A stretch of DNA of 54,809 bases, from assembly GCA_019116585.1 (NCBI GenBank), contig DXBJ01000050.1, forward strand, positions 1-54,809. Direction: 5' to 3'. Source of the stretch: Candidatus Faecalibacterium gallistercoris (lineage in GTDB: Bacteria > Bacillota > Clostridia > Oscillospirales > Ruminococcaceae). Below are positions 43,973-52,557 of this stretch, in pieces. Each line of letters starts with the position of its first letter. Positions within the stretch are counted from its first letter, which is position 1. Below the pieces are notes generated by a model. That model saw only the letters and a list, made by a program, of their open reading frames with translations. It was not told the origin of the DNA and searched no databases. The translations under genes and the position numbers were made by a program.

Positions 43973-44051
43973 CTGCATCCGGGATAAGTGGCAGACTTGA
44001 CAGCTGACGCGACATTGCACCGGAATTTGACCGGAATTTTGCAAAAAGAAC

Positions 44052-44080
44052 TTGCGCCGCGCCCCAAATGATGCTATCAT
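44052..44080 (+). promoter_or_regulatory. pncB promoter
   Basis: TTGCGC (44052-44057), 17 nt, TATCAT (44075-44080). Confidence 0.7.
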
Positions 44081-44152
44081 ATCGTTAATATACAAGTGCC
44101 GGCCCCGGGTCAGGGCCGGCCGCTACATGAGAGAACAAGAGGGGAAAGCTCT

Positions 44153-45673
44153 ATGGAAAATAAGATCGAAGTGATCCCGTATATTCCCGACGAGGACTAT
44201 GACAACCCTGCCATGGTGGTGGACTTTTACGAGTTCACCATGGCCAACTGCCTGTTTCTGCACGGCTACAAGGACACAAAGCTGGTCTTTGATATGTTCT
44301 TCCGCAAGAACCCGGACGACCAGGGCTATTCCATCAGCGCCGGCCAGCGCAAGCTGACCCGCTTTTTGCTGAACTACCACTTCAACGCCCAGGACATCTG
44401 GTGGCTGCGCACCAAGGGCATGAGCGAGGAGTTCTGCGAATACCTGCGCACCTACCAGTGGAAAGGGGATATGTACGCCCTGCCCGAGGGGACGGTGTGC
44501 TACCCCAACGTCCAGATGGTGCGGATCGAGTGCGACATGGTGGGCGCGATCCTGATCGAGACGTACCTTTTGCAGACCATCAACTTCCACAGCCTGATCG
44601 CCACCAAGGCCACCCGGATCGTGGGCCTGAACACCCACACCCCCCGCAGCGTGATGGAGTTCGGCACCCGGCGGGCCCAGGGCGAGAGCGCCGGCAACGA
44701 CGGCGCCTATGCGGCGGTGCTGGGCGGCTGCGTGGGCACCGCCAACTGCCTGGCCGAAATGAAGTTCGGCGCAGAGGTCAAGGCGGTGGGCACGGTGGCC
44801 CACAGCTTCATCGAGTTTTTCCCCACCGAGTTCGAGGCGTTCAAGGCCTTTGCGGACACCTACCCCGAGTCGGTCAGCCTGCTGCTGGACACCTACAACA
44901 TCATGGAGAGCGGCCTGCCCAACCTCATCAAGCTGGACGATTACCTGATCGAGAAATACCCCGACGACCCCAACAAGCGGGTCAAGTCCGCCCGCATCGA
45001 CTCGGGCGACCTGGCCCGCGGCTCCAAGCGGCTGCGCAAGGCCCTGGACGCGGCCGGCAAGACTTATATCAAGCTGGTGGCCTCCAACGCCCTGGACGAA
45101 AAGAAAATCGCCAACATGGAGCTGTACGAGCACGCCCACTTCGACTCCTACGGCGTGGGCGAGAACCTGATCACCTCGGCTTCCGACCCGGTGTTCGGCG
45201 GCGTTTACAAACTGGTGGCGGTCAAGCAGGCCGACGGCAGCTACCAGCCCAAGATGAAGATTTCGGACAGCGTCAGCAAGGCCATCATCCCCGGCAAAAA
45301 GATGCCCTGGCGTCTGTACGACGCCAACGGCCAGGCCCAGTGCGACCTGATCGCCATGGACGGCGAGGTGATCGAGGCGGGCAAGCCCATCACCATGGTC
45401 AACCTGGACCCCGACGCGGTGGAGCGGGTCATCACCTTTACCCCCACGGCGGTCAAGCCCCTGCTGGTGCCCTATATCCTGGACGGCCAGCTGGTCATCG
45501 AGCTGCCCTCCATCAGCGAGCGGCGGGCGTATGTGGCCCGCCAGCTGACCAGTGAGGTGTGGGAGAGCGAGCTGCGGATGGAGTGCCCTCACAAGCACTA
45601 TGTCAACATGACCCCCGCCGTGGCCGAGTGCCGCGAAAAGATGTACGCCGAGTATCACGGCGGCCGGATGTGA
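44153..45673 (+). CDS. pncB: Nicotinate phosphoribosyltransferase
   Basis: 506 residues from ATG 44153 (AGAGGGGAAAGCTCT upstream). Converts nicotinate and PRPP to nicotinate mononucleotide in NAD salvage. Landmarks: VDFYEFTMANCLF, MEFGTRRAQGESAGNDGAYAA (phosphohistidine/PRPP region), GTVAHSFIEFFPTEFEAF with the catalytic His, and RIDSGDLARGSKRLR. Length is that of the long PncB type. Confidence 0.95.
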   Translation: MENKIEVIPYIPDEDYDNPAMVVDFYEFTMANCLFLHGYKDTKLVFDMFFRKNPDDQGYSISAGQRKLTRFLLNYHFNAQDIWWLRTKGMSEEFCEYLRTYQWKGDMYALPEGTVCYPNVQMVRIECDMVGAILIETYLLQTINFHSLIATKATRIVGLNTHTPRSVMEFGTRRAQGESAGNDGAYAAVLGGCVGTANCLAEMKFGAEVKAVGTVAHSFIEFFPTEFEAFKAFADTYPESVSLLLDTYNIMESGLPNLIKLDDYLIEKYPDDPNKRVKSARIDSGDLARGSKRLRKALDAAGKTYIKLVASNALDEKKIANMELYEHAHFDSYGVGENLITSASDPVFGGVYKLVAVKQADGSYQPKMKISDSVSKAIIPGKKMPWRLYDANGQAQCDLIAMDGEVIEAGKPITMVNLDPDAVERVITFTPTAVKPLLVPYILDGQLVIELPSISERRAYVARQLTSEVWESELRMECPHKHYVNMTPAVAECREKMYAEYHGGRM

Positions 45674-45677
45674 ACGG

Positions 45678-45706
45678 TTGACAAATGCCCGGCGCTATTG
45701 TATTAT
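45678..45706 (+). promoter_or_regulatory. tRNA promoter
   Basis: Perfect TTGACA (45678-45683), 17 nt, TATTAT (45701-45706). Confidence 0.85.
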
Positions 45707-45749
45707 AGTATCTGCCCGCCGCCGCGCCCCCGGGGTGCGGCGGCTGCGG

Positions 45750-45833
45750 GCCGCTGTGGTGAAATTGGCAGACACGAGGGACTTAAAATCCCTTTCTGGA
45801 GACAGAGTACGGGTTCGACCCCCGTCGGCGGCA
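45750..45833 (+). tRNA. tRNA-Leu (anticodon UAA)
   Basis: 84-nt class II tRNA. Acceptor GCCGCTG/CGGCGGC (one G-U), D-loop GTGAAATTGGCAGACAC, anticodon loop CTTAAAA inside AGGGA/TCCCT, a long variable arm (TTCTGGAGACAGAGT) and T-arm GGGTTCGACCCC. CCA is not encoded. Reads UUA. Confidence 0.97.
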
Positions 45834-45838
45834 TTGCA

Positions 45839-45882
45839 AAGCCTGTGAAGTGTGCGTTGGCACGCCTCACAGGCTTTTTTGC
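45839..45882 (+). terminator. tRNA-Leu terminator
   Basis: AGCCTGTGA...TCACAGGCT followed by TTTTTTG, six bases after the tRNA. Confidence 0.9.
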
Positions 45883-45912
45883 TGGGCAGGGGTGCCGCCG
45901 AAAAGGATAATC

Positions 45913-45941
45913 TTGACAAAGCGAATGCAATGTGATATGAT
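45913..45941 (+). promoter_or_regulatory. Promoter of SPFH-RHH operon
   Basis: Perfect TTGACA (45913-45918), 17 nt, TATGAT (45936-45941). Confidence 0.85.
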
Positions 45942-45991
45942 TTTGATATCGAAACGATGCTTCTCAAACCATTGTCAGGAGGATGATGTAT

Positions 45992-47026
45992 ATGACGGAA
46001 AAGATTTTGCAGACGAAAAAGAACGGGATGCCCGTATTGCTGCTGGTGCTGCTGGGCTACGTCGTCGCCATTGCGGCGGCGGTCGCGGTCGGGATGGCCG
46101 GGGTGCCGGGCGTCCTGGGCAACGTGGTGATGGGCATCGCCATTGTGTACATGGTCCTGGCCTGGATCCTGCTGTGCGGGCTCAAGGTTCTCAAGCCCCA
46201 GGAGGCTCTGGTGCTGACTTTGTTCGGCAACTACATCGGCACCCTGAAAGGGGAGGGCTTTTACTGGGTCAACCCCTTCTGCACGGCGGTCAACCCCGCC
46301 GCCGGCACCCGCCTGAGCCAGAGCGGGGACGTCCAGAACGGCGACGCCACCGGGCTGGCCGCGGTGCTGGGCAAGGAGGCGGCCAACCAGGCCGCGGCAG
46401 CCGCCAACAGCGGCAAAAAGATCTCCCTCAAGCGGATGACCCTGAACAACGCCCGCCAGAAGATCAACGATTGCCTGGGCAATCCGGTGGAGATCGGCAT
46501 CGCGGTGATCTGGCAGGTCAAGGACACCGCCAAGGCGGTGTTCAATGTGGACAACTACAAGGAATACCTCTCCCTCCAGTGCGACAGCGCCCTGCGCAAT
46601 GTGGTGCGCATCTACCCCTATGACGTGGCCCCCGGCATCGACACCACCGGCGACGGCCAGCCCGACGACGGCAGCCTGCGGGGCTCCAGCGAAGTGGTGG
46701 CCGAGCGCATCCGGGCCGAGATCCAGGACAAGGTGGAGGAAGCCGGCCTCGAAGTTCTGGAGGCCCGCATCACCTACCTGGCCTACGCCCCCGAGATCGC
46801 CGCGGTGATGCTGCAGCGGCAGCAGGCGTCGGCCATCATCGACGCCCGCAAGATGATCGTGGACGGCGCCGTGGGCATGGTGGAAATGGCTCTGGAGCGC
46901 CTGAGCGAAAACAATGTGGTGGAGCTGGACGACGAGCGGAAGGCGGCCATGGTCTCGAACCTGCTGGTTGTGCTTTGCGGCAACCATGACGCCCAGCCTG
47001 TGGTCAATTCCGGCAGCCTGTACTGA
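45992..47026 (+). CDS. SPFH/Band-7 membrane protein
   Basis: 344 residues from ATG 45992 (CAGGAGGATGATGTAT upstream). Two N-terminal membrane helices (about 11-33 and 40-62), then an SPFH domain beginning [22 protein letters not shown] and GFYWVNPF, followed by a helical part ending [18 protein letters not shown]. Flotillin/stomatin-like scaffolds order membrane proteins. It overlaps by one base a ribbon-helix-helix gene, a pairing I recall from other Clostridia. Confidence 0.9.
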   Translation: MTEKILQTKKNGMPVLLLVLLGYVVAIAAAVAVGMAGVPGVLGNVVMGIAIVYMVLAWILLCGLKVLKPQEALVLTLFGNYIGTLKGEGFYWVNPFCTAVNPAAGTRLSQSGDVQNGDATGLAAVLGKEAANQAAAAANSGKKISLKRMTLNNARQKINDCLGNPVEIGIAVIWQVKDTAKAVFNVDNYKEYLSLQCDSALRNVVRIYPYDVAPGIDTTGDGQPDDGSLRGSSEVVAERIRAEIQDKVEEAGLEVLEARITYLAYAPEIAAVMLQRQQASAIIDARKMIVDGAVGMVEMALERLSENNVVELDDERKAAMVSNLLVVLCGNHDAQPVVNSGSLY

Positions 47027-47226
47027 TGGCTGAGCCCAAAAAGCAGGTGCCGCTGCGCCTGTCCGCGAAGTTGTACGACGCCATCGCCGCCTGGGCGGAG
47101 GACGACTTCCGGTCGGTGAACGGACAGATCGAATATCTGCTGACCGAATGCGTGCGCCAGCGAAAGAAAAACGGCAAGTATGTCCCGGAGGAATTGGATG
47201 TGCCGCCCGAACTGGACCTGAAATAA
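47026..47226 (+). CDS. Arc-like ribbon-helix-helix protein
   Basis: 66 residues, [40 protein letters not shown]. The short beta-strand ([13 protein letters not shown]) and two helices fit the Arc/MetJ fold of DNA-binding dimers; [12 protein letters not shown] is typical of Arc-type proteins. Its start overlaps the SPFH stop (TGATG). No toxin follows, so it is not an obvious antitoxin; it may repress its own operon. Confidence 0.85.
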   Translation: MAEPKKQVPLRLSAKLYDAIAAWAEDDFRSVNGQIEYLLTECVRQRKKNGKYVPEELDVPPELDLK

Positions 47227-47232
47227 ACGACG

Positions 47233-47275
47233 AAAACGGCCGCCATGCAGCATTGCACGGCGGCCGTTCTTTGCA
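47233..47275 (+). terminator. Terminator of SPFH-RHH operon
   Basis: ACGGCCGCC...GGCGGCCGT followed by TCTTTG. Confidence 0.8.
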
Positions 47276-47308
47276 GGATGTCCAGGTGGTCCGGGGTCCG
47301 GCGGGGCG

Positions 47309-48658
47309 TCAGCGCCGTTTGATGTGCTTGCTGCCCCAGCTGCGCTGTTCCCGGATGGCGTTCTGGACCCACCAGAGCCCGTACAGGGCCAGGGCGATGG
47401 CGCTGAGGGCCAGCACCACCTTTAAATAAAGGCTGCCCAGAAAGGCCTGGAACTGGGCGATGCCATAGAGCACCGGGTTCCGGTTGACGTCCTGGCCTGC
47501 GACCAAGTTGACCACGCCGATGGTCTCGCCGGCGAGGCGGATCTCCACCGTGCCGATGATGTCCCCCTGCTTGACCGGCGCGGCCGCCGACTCGGGCAGG
47601 TGGAAAAACTTCTGGGTCACCGAGTTGTCCGAGGAGGAGGGCAGGATGGTCATCATCTGGTCGTCGGGGTAGAGCAGGAGGGTGTCGGTTTCGGAGGAAT
47701 ACTTGACCGGGATCTCGGCCAGGGCCTGGTCGGGGTCGAGGGCGGCCTGGACCGAAAAGCTGCTGTAGACCCAGTCCATCAGCTGGGTGGTCTCGTAAAG
47801 GGCGGGGCGGCGGTTGGCGTAGCCGTAGGCGTCGGCAGTGTCGGGCACCCCCATGACGCAGAAGATATAGGTCTCGCCGTCCTGGGAGGCCCAGGAGACA
47901 TAGCTCTGGGTGCCGGTGTCGTTTTTGTAGGCCACCACGTCGCACATGCCCCCCTTCATGGCCGAGCGGTAGAATTTGCCCCCGCTGCTCTGGTTCAGGG
48001 CCATGTTCTGGTTGGTGAGGATAAAGGGCTTGGAGTGCTTCTCCTTGGCGGGCATCTGGAAGGTGGCCGACCCGGCGATCTCCACAAAGGCGTCAAAGCC
48101 CATCAGATACCGCAGGATCAGGTACATATCCACGGCGTTTGTCACATTGCCGGGGTCGAGGCCGCAGGCGTCGGTCCAGGTGCTGGCGGTGGTGCCGATC
48201 TGCTGGGACAGGCTGTTCATCTGGCTGACCCAGCCGGCCAGGTCGTTGCCCGACAGCTGGTAGGCCATGCCCATGGCGGCGTCGTTGGCGTTGCGCAGCA
48301 GCATGGCATAGAGGGCCTCCCGCAGGGTGAAGGTCTCGCCCGAGCGCATATCGGCGTTGTCGGTGCCATAGACATAGTCCGAAATGGCAAAAGGCATCTG
48401 GAAGGTGCGGGTGTCCAGCTCGTCGCCGTAATTGGTCAGGACCAGGGCGGCGCACATCAGCTTGGTCAGGCCCCCGGCGGACACCTGGGCGGTACTGTCC
48501 TTGTCATAGACGATGATGTTGGTGTCGGTGTTGACGATGTAGGCGCTTTGGGCCTTGACGTCGTAGACCGGGCTGGGGTCAAAGATGGCGCCTGCCGGCA
48601 TGGCCAGGCAGCCCACGGCCAGCGCCAGGGTCAAAAGCAGTGCAAAAAGTCGTTTCAT
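47309..48658 (-). CDS. DacA-like D,D-carboxypeptidase homologue, catalytic motifs altered
   Basis: 449 residues from ATG 48658 (GAGGGAA upstream). Signal peptide (1-24), a peptidase S11/penicillin-binding domain, a C-terminal PBP5-like domain and a last membrane helix with a basic tail (GSKHIKRR). All three active-site motifs are changed where it matters: SxxK reads GLTK (Gly63 for the nucleophile), SxN reads NAN (123-125), KTG reads KGG (235-237). The surrounding context (GLTKLM, ANDAAMGMA, MKGG) is otherwise family-like. Probably a non-catalytic peptidoglycan-binding relative. Confidence 0.88.
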   Translation of the reverse strand: MKRLFALLLTLALAVGCLAMPAGAIFDPSPVYDVKAQSAYIVNTDTNIIVYDKDSTAQVSAGGLTKLMCAALVLTNYGDELDTRTFQMPFAISDYVYGTDNADMRSGETFTLREALYAMLLRNANDAAMGMAYQLSGNDLAGWVSQMNSLSQQIGTTASTWTDACGLDPGNVTNAVDMYLILRYLMGFDAFVEIAGSATFQMPAKEKHSKPFILTNQNMALNQSSGGKFYRSAMKGGMCDVVAYKNDTGTQSYVSWASQDGETYIFCVMGVPDTADAYGYANRRPALYETTQLMDWVYSSFSVQAALDPDQALAEIPVKYSSETDTLLLYPDDQMMTILPSSSDNSVTQKFFHLPESAAAPVKQGDIIGTVEIRLAGETIGVVNLVAGQDVNRNPVLYGIAQFQAFLGSLYLKVVLALSAIALALYGLWWVQNAIREQRSWGSKHIKRR

Positions 48659-48845
48659 GTAGACAATTCCCTCAGAACGCGTTACAATAAGAGCGTCGAT
48701 TTCTATCAAAAAACCGCATTGGATGCGGAACAGTCAAACAGGACCGGGCGCGTGGTCCGGTCTTACTCTAATAATATAGCAGGTTTGCAGGTGGGTGGCA
48801 AGGGTTTGGCACATCACTTTCACAAACCAAAAGAGGGAGACACGC

Positions 48846-49538
48846 ATGATCTATATCACTGGGGATACCCACGGGGAGCTGGACCGCTTCAAGGGCAAAG
48901 AGCTGCGCCGCCTGGGCAAAAACGACGTCCTTTTCGTGCTGGGGGACTTCGGCTTTTTGTGGGACGGCGGCAAAGAGGAGCGCAAGCGCCTGGACTGGCT
49001 GGCCAAGCGCCCCTACACCATCCTGTTCCTGGACGGCACCCACGAAAACTTCGAGATGCTGGACGCTTTGCCGCTGGAGGAAAAGTTTGGCGGGCGGGTG
49101 CAGCCGGTGGGCGGCAACGTCTACCACGTCTGCCGGGGCAGCATCCTGGAGCTGGAGGGGATGAGCTTCCTCTGCTTTGGGGGCGGCGAGAGCCCCGACA
49201 AGGAAGAGCGGGACCCCGGCGTCAACTGGTGGCCCCGGGAGATGCCCTCGGACGAGGAATACGCCTTTTGCGACGCCAACGTAGAGGCCCACGGCTTCAA
49301 AGTAGAGTATGTGCTGACCCACGACGCCCCAAGCAGGTTCCTCGATTTTACCATCCTGCCCTCGGGCGCGGGTAACCGCCTCCATGGCTATTTCGACAAG
49401 CTGGTGGAGAAAATGACTTATGACAAGTGGCTGTTTGGCTGCTACCACCGGGACACCCAGCTCTCGCCCAAGGTGCGGTGCCTGTTCAACGATGTGGTGT
49501 CGGTGGGGGAGAAAAAGAAAAGCTGGTGGAAACGGTAA
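48846..49538 (+). CDS. Calcineurin-like metallophosphoesterase
   Basis: 230 residues from ATG 48846 (AAAGAGGGAGACACGC upstream). Metal-binding motifs in order: GDTHGE, GDFG, GTHEN (GNHE variant with Thr for Asn), THDAPS, and a late FGCYHRD in place of GHTH. The Asn-to-Thr change is common in this small Clostridial subfamily, whose substrate is unknown. Six bases before the next gene, so co-transcribed. Confidence 0.85.
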   Translation: MIYITGDTHGELDRFKGKELRRLGKNDVLFVLGDFGFLWDGGKEERKRLDWLAKRPYTILFLDGTHENFEMLDALPLEEKFGGRVQPVGGNVYHVCRGSILELEGMSFLCFGGGESPDKEERDPGVNWWPREMPSDEEYAFCDANVEAHGFKVEYVLTHDAPSRFLDFTILPSGAGNRLHGYFDKLVEKMTYDKWLFGCYHRDTQLSPKVRCLFNDVVSVGEKKKSWWKR

Positions 49539-49544
49539 AATGTC

Positions 49545-49946
49545 ATGAAAAAATTTGACCGTGTGACCGTCCTGCTGGGGGTGGGGCTGATCCTGGCCCT
49601 GCTGGCGGGGCTGAGCCTGGTGGCCGGCGGGTTTATGAAGCTGTTCGGCTTCACCTACGACTCGGTGGGCAGCCTGGTGCTGTATTTTGTCGCGGCGTCG
49701 GTGCTGTCCGCCGTGTTTGGCGAGGTGTTCAGCGCCCTGCCCAAGGTATTGTATGCGATGGGCAAGGTGAACCGTGCGGAGGGCGTCATCCTCTATCTGG
49801 TCCTGGACACCCTGGTCACCGCCGCGGGCCTCGGGGTGGTGGACCACTGGATGCCCTCGGTGGCGGCCACCGACAAGGCCATCGTGGCGGTGTCGCTGCT
49901 GTTTGCCCTGCCGGGCCTTGGCGATTTTGGAAAAGGGAAAAAATAG
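49545..49946 (+). CDS. Small membrane protein, YrvL-like
   Basis: 133 residues, about four membrane helices. FGFTYDSVGSLVLYFVAASV resembles the YrvL regulatory protein family (Bacillus YrvL modulates an extracytoplasmic sigma response), but that is weak recall. No catalytic motif. Cotranscribed with the phosphoesterase. Confidence 0.55.
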   Translation: MKKFDRVTVLLGVGLILALLAGLSLVAGGFMKLFGFTYDSVGSLVLYFVAASVLSAVFGEVFSALPKVLYAMGKVNRAEGVILYLVLDTLVTAAGLGVVDHWMPSVAATDKAIVAVSLLFALPGLGDFGKGKK

Positions 49947-50041
49947 GCCCTGTGCCGTGCGGGAGAAGCAAAGCCCCCGCGCGGCGTTTTTTGCGCCGCG
50001 CCGGCGCGCATACTGTTTACAGATTGTTTACGCAGAGACAC

Positions 50042-50070
50042 TTGTATTCCCGGTCAAAATCTGGTAGGAT
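50042..50070 (+). promoter_or_regulatory. Promoter of CmpB-like gene
   Basis: TTGTAT (50042-50047), 17 nt, TAGGAT (50065-50070), 60 nt before the gene. Confidence 0.7.
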
Positions 50071-50129
50071 AAATCATACTTTTCACGGGTTGAAACGAAC
50101 GGCTCTGTACCAAATCAAAGGAGAAGATC

Positions 50130-51413
50130 ATGGAATATGCGTGGTATTACGACCTCGTGCTGTTGTACGTGGTCTATTCGTTTTTGGGCTGGGTGGCCGA
50201 GACGGTGGTCTCGGCGGCCCGGGGCAGGGGCTTTGTGGACCGCGGCTTTGCCGCAGGGCCCTTTTGTTACGTTTACGGCTTTGCCGCGGTGATCATGGCC
50301 GTCGGCTTTGACGACCTGCGGGGTTCTCTGGGCTATCTGTTCCTGGGCTGTGTGACGGTGGCTACTGTGGTGGAATGGTTTGCCGCCAAGATCCTGGAGC
50401 GGCTGCACCACCGCACCTGGTGGGATTACTCGGGCCACCGCTTCAACATCGACGGTTATGTCTGCCTGCCCTACTCTCTGCTGTGGGGCGTGCTGGGCTG
50501 CCTCTCGGTGCTGTGGGGCAACGACCTGCTGCGGGCGCTGTTCCACCTGATGCCGGTGTGGCTGTTCCGCACCCTGGCGTGGGTGCTGGGGATCCTGGCC
50601 CTGCTGGACCAGCTGGGCAGCGCCGCCCTGCTGCGCCGCCGGTCCACCCCGCTGGAGGGGCTGAACCGCGCCCTGGAGCGCCAGGCCCGCACCCTGTACG
50701 ACCGCATCGCCCTGCGGATCGAGCGCCGGATCGAAGGTGCCTACCCCCATGCGGTGGAAAAGCCCGCCGCCCTGGAGCCGGGGGTGAGCCTGGCGGATGT
50801 GGTCTGGCTGTTCACCATCGGGTCGCTGGTGGGGGACCTGGTCGAGACGCTGTTCTGCCGGATGACCATGGGGGTCTGGATGAGCCGCTCCAGCCTGGTG
50901 TGGGGGCCCTTCAGCATCGTGTGGGGGGCTGCCCTGGTGATGGCGTCGGTGCTGCTGCCCCGCAAAAGGGACGGCAGCGAGCGCACGTCCAGCGAGCTGT
51001 TCGTGATGGGCACCTTTATGGGCGGCGCCTACGAATATATCTGCAGCGCCCTGGGCGAGCTGGTGTTCGGGGTGATCTTCTGGGACTACAGCAAGATCCC
51101 CTTCAACCTGGGCGGGCGCATCAACCTGCTGTACTGCTTTTTCTGGGGCTTTGCCGCGGTGGCGTGGGTCAAACTGTGCTTCCCCCATGTATCCCGGGGC
51201 ATCGAGTTCATCCGCCGGCACACCGGCCACTGGCTGACCGTGCTGGTCGGGGTATTCATGGTGGTGAACATGGCGGTGTCGGGGCTGGCCCTGATCCGCA
51301 GCGACGCCCGCTCGGAGGGCGAGCCGCCGGCCAACGCGCTGGACGTGTTCCTGGACGACCACTTCCCCGACGAGCGGATGGCCCGGATCTACCCCAACGC
51401 AAAGAAAACGTAA
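50130..51413 (+). CDS. ABC_trans_CmpB-family membrane protein, duplicated
   Basis: 427 residues. Two copies of the same domain: the first holds FLGWVAETVVSA, TWWDYSGHRFNIDGYVCLPYSLLWG; the second holds SLVGDLVETLFCR, VFGVIFWDYSKIPFNLGGRI and LLYCFFWG. Single-domain members of this family (putative ABC transporter permease, CmpB) are about 200 residues, so this is an internal duplication with a basic linker between. Some ten membrane helices. Transport role is assumed from family name only. Confidence 0.82.
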   Translation: MEYAWYYDLVLLYVVYSFLGWVAETVVSAARGRGFVDRGFAAGPFCYVYGFAAVIMAVGFDDLRGSLGYLFLGCVTVATVVEWFAAKILERLHHRTWWDYSGHRFNIDGYVCLPYSLLWGVLGCLSVLWGNDLLRALFHLMPVWLFRTLAWVLGILALLDQLGSAALLRRRSTPLEGLNRALERQARTLYDRIALRIERRIEGAYPHAVEKPAALEPGVSLADVVWLFTIGSLVGDLVETLFCRMTMGVWMSRSSLVWGPFSIVWGAALVMASVLLPRKRDGSERTSSELFVMGTFMGGAYEYICSALGELVFGVIFWDYSKIPFNLGGRINLLYCFFWGFAAVAWVKLCFPHVSRGIEFIRRHTGHWLTVLVGVFMVVNMAVSGLALIRSDARSEGEPPANALDVFLDDHFPDERMARIYPNAKKT

Positions 51414-51461
51414 GAGAACGGGCCGGGCTGCGCCGGCCATGAGACACAAGGAGGCGACGCA

Positions 51462-52433
51462 ATGCTGACGGCTGTTTTATTATTCTGTGTAGGGCTGCTC
51501 TGCCTGGTCAAGGGCGGCGACTGGTTCGTGGATGGAGCGGTGGGGATCGCCCGGCGGTTCCGCCTGCCCGACCTGCTGATTGGGGCCACGGTGGTGTCGG
51601 TGGGCACCACCCTGCCCGAGGTGATGATCTCGGCGGCCTCGGCCGTGGGCGGCCATGGGGAGATCGCCTATGGCAACGCCATCGGCTCCATCATCTGCAA
51701 TGCGGCGCTGGTGGCGGCGGTCACCATTGCGGTCCGGCCCGGTAAGGCGGACGCCGCCGCCCTGCGGCTGCCGGTGGGCTTCTTCTTTGTGGCGGCGGTC
51801 TTTTACGCGGCGGTGGCGTACACCACCGGGATGTTCAGCCGGTGGGTGGGCATCGTCCTGCTGGCGATGTTCGCGGCCTATATGGCGGCGCAGGTCGCCG
51901 CCGCCCGGCGCGCCCCGGCGGCCCCCGCGTCCGGTGAGGCGGCAGAGGAGAGCGCCGGCGGAAGCCTGGCGGTGGAGCTGGTGCGGCTGGTCCTGTCCGC
52001 CGCCCTCATCGCTCTGGGCGCCAACCTGATGGTGGACAACGGCGTGGTCATCGCCGCAGGGCTGGGCGTGCCGGAATCGGTCATCGCCCTTACGGTGGTG
52101 GCCCTGGGCACCTCGCTGCCCGAGCTGGTCACCGCCATCACCTCCCTGGTCAAGGGCCATGGGGCCCTGTCCCTGGGCAACGTCATCGGCGCCAACCTGT
52201 TCAATCTGGTGCTGGTGAACGGCGTCTCGGTGGCGCTGGCCCCTTTCGGCCTGCCGGAGGGCTCCACCCTGGCCGGCTACAACGCCTCGCTGGTGCTGGA
52301 CCTGCCGGTGGCGTTTCTGGTGATGGTCCTGCTGGTGGCGCCGCCCTTGTGGAAAGGCCGGCTCTACCGCTGGCAGGGCGTGACCCTGCTGGCCCTTTAC
52401 GCGGCCTACTGCGCGGTGCAGTTCACCCTGTGA
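51462..52433 (+). CDS. Ca2+/Na+ antiporter (CaCA family)
   Basis: 323 residues, ten helices in two inverted halves. The alpha-1 repeat reads GTTLPEVMISAASAV and GNAIGSIICN; the alpha-2 repeat reads GTSLPELVTAITSLV and GNVIGANLFN. The acidic residues needed for Ca2+ are in both. YrbG-like. A cytosolic loop (about 145-170, Ala/Glu-rich) divides the halves. Starts 48 nt after the CmpB-like gene. Confidence 0.93.
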   Translation: MLTAVLLFCVGLLCLVKGGDWFVDGAVGIARRFRLPDLLIGATVVSVGTTLPEVMISAASAVGGHGEIAYGNAIGSIICNAALVAAVTIAVRPGKADAAALRLPVGFFFVAAVFYAAVAYTTGMFSRWVGIVLLAMFAAYMAAQVAAARRAPAAPASGEAAEESAGGSLAVELVRLVLSAALIALGANLMVDNGVVIAAGLGVPESVIALTVVALGTSLPELVTAITSLVKGHGALSLGNVIGANLFNLVLVNGVSVALAPFGLPEGSTLAGYNASLVLDLPVAFLVMVLLVAPPLWKGRLYRWQGVTLLALYAAYCAVQFTL

Positions 52434-52474
52434 TCTGCTCCGGGCAGGGCCGGGTTCCCCGGCACCTTTTATAA

Positions 52475-52520
52475 AACAACAAATCCCATCCGGCAGGCAT
52501 CCGCCGGATGGGATTTGTTA
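52475..52520. terminator. Bidirectional terminator
   Basis: AACAAATCCCATCCGGC...GCCGGATGGGATTTGTT, between convergent exchanger and nucleotidase genes; A/T tracts on both sides serve both strands. Confidence 0.9.
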
Positions 52521-52557
52521 TCGTCTTAGAAAACCGGTAGGGGAGGGCGCTGCTTCA

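Noticed and set aside
47026-47226. Antitoxin of a toxin-antitoxin pair
   Set aside because: The RHH protein has no toxin neighbour; the partner gene encodes an SPFH scaffold and the next gene is on the other strand.
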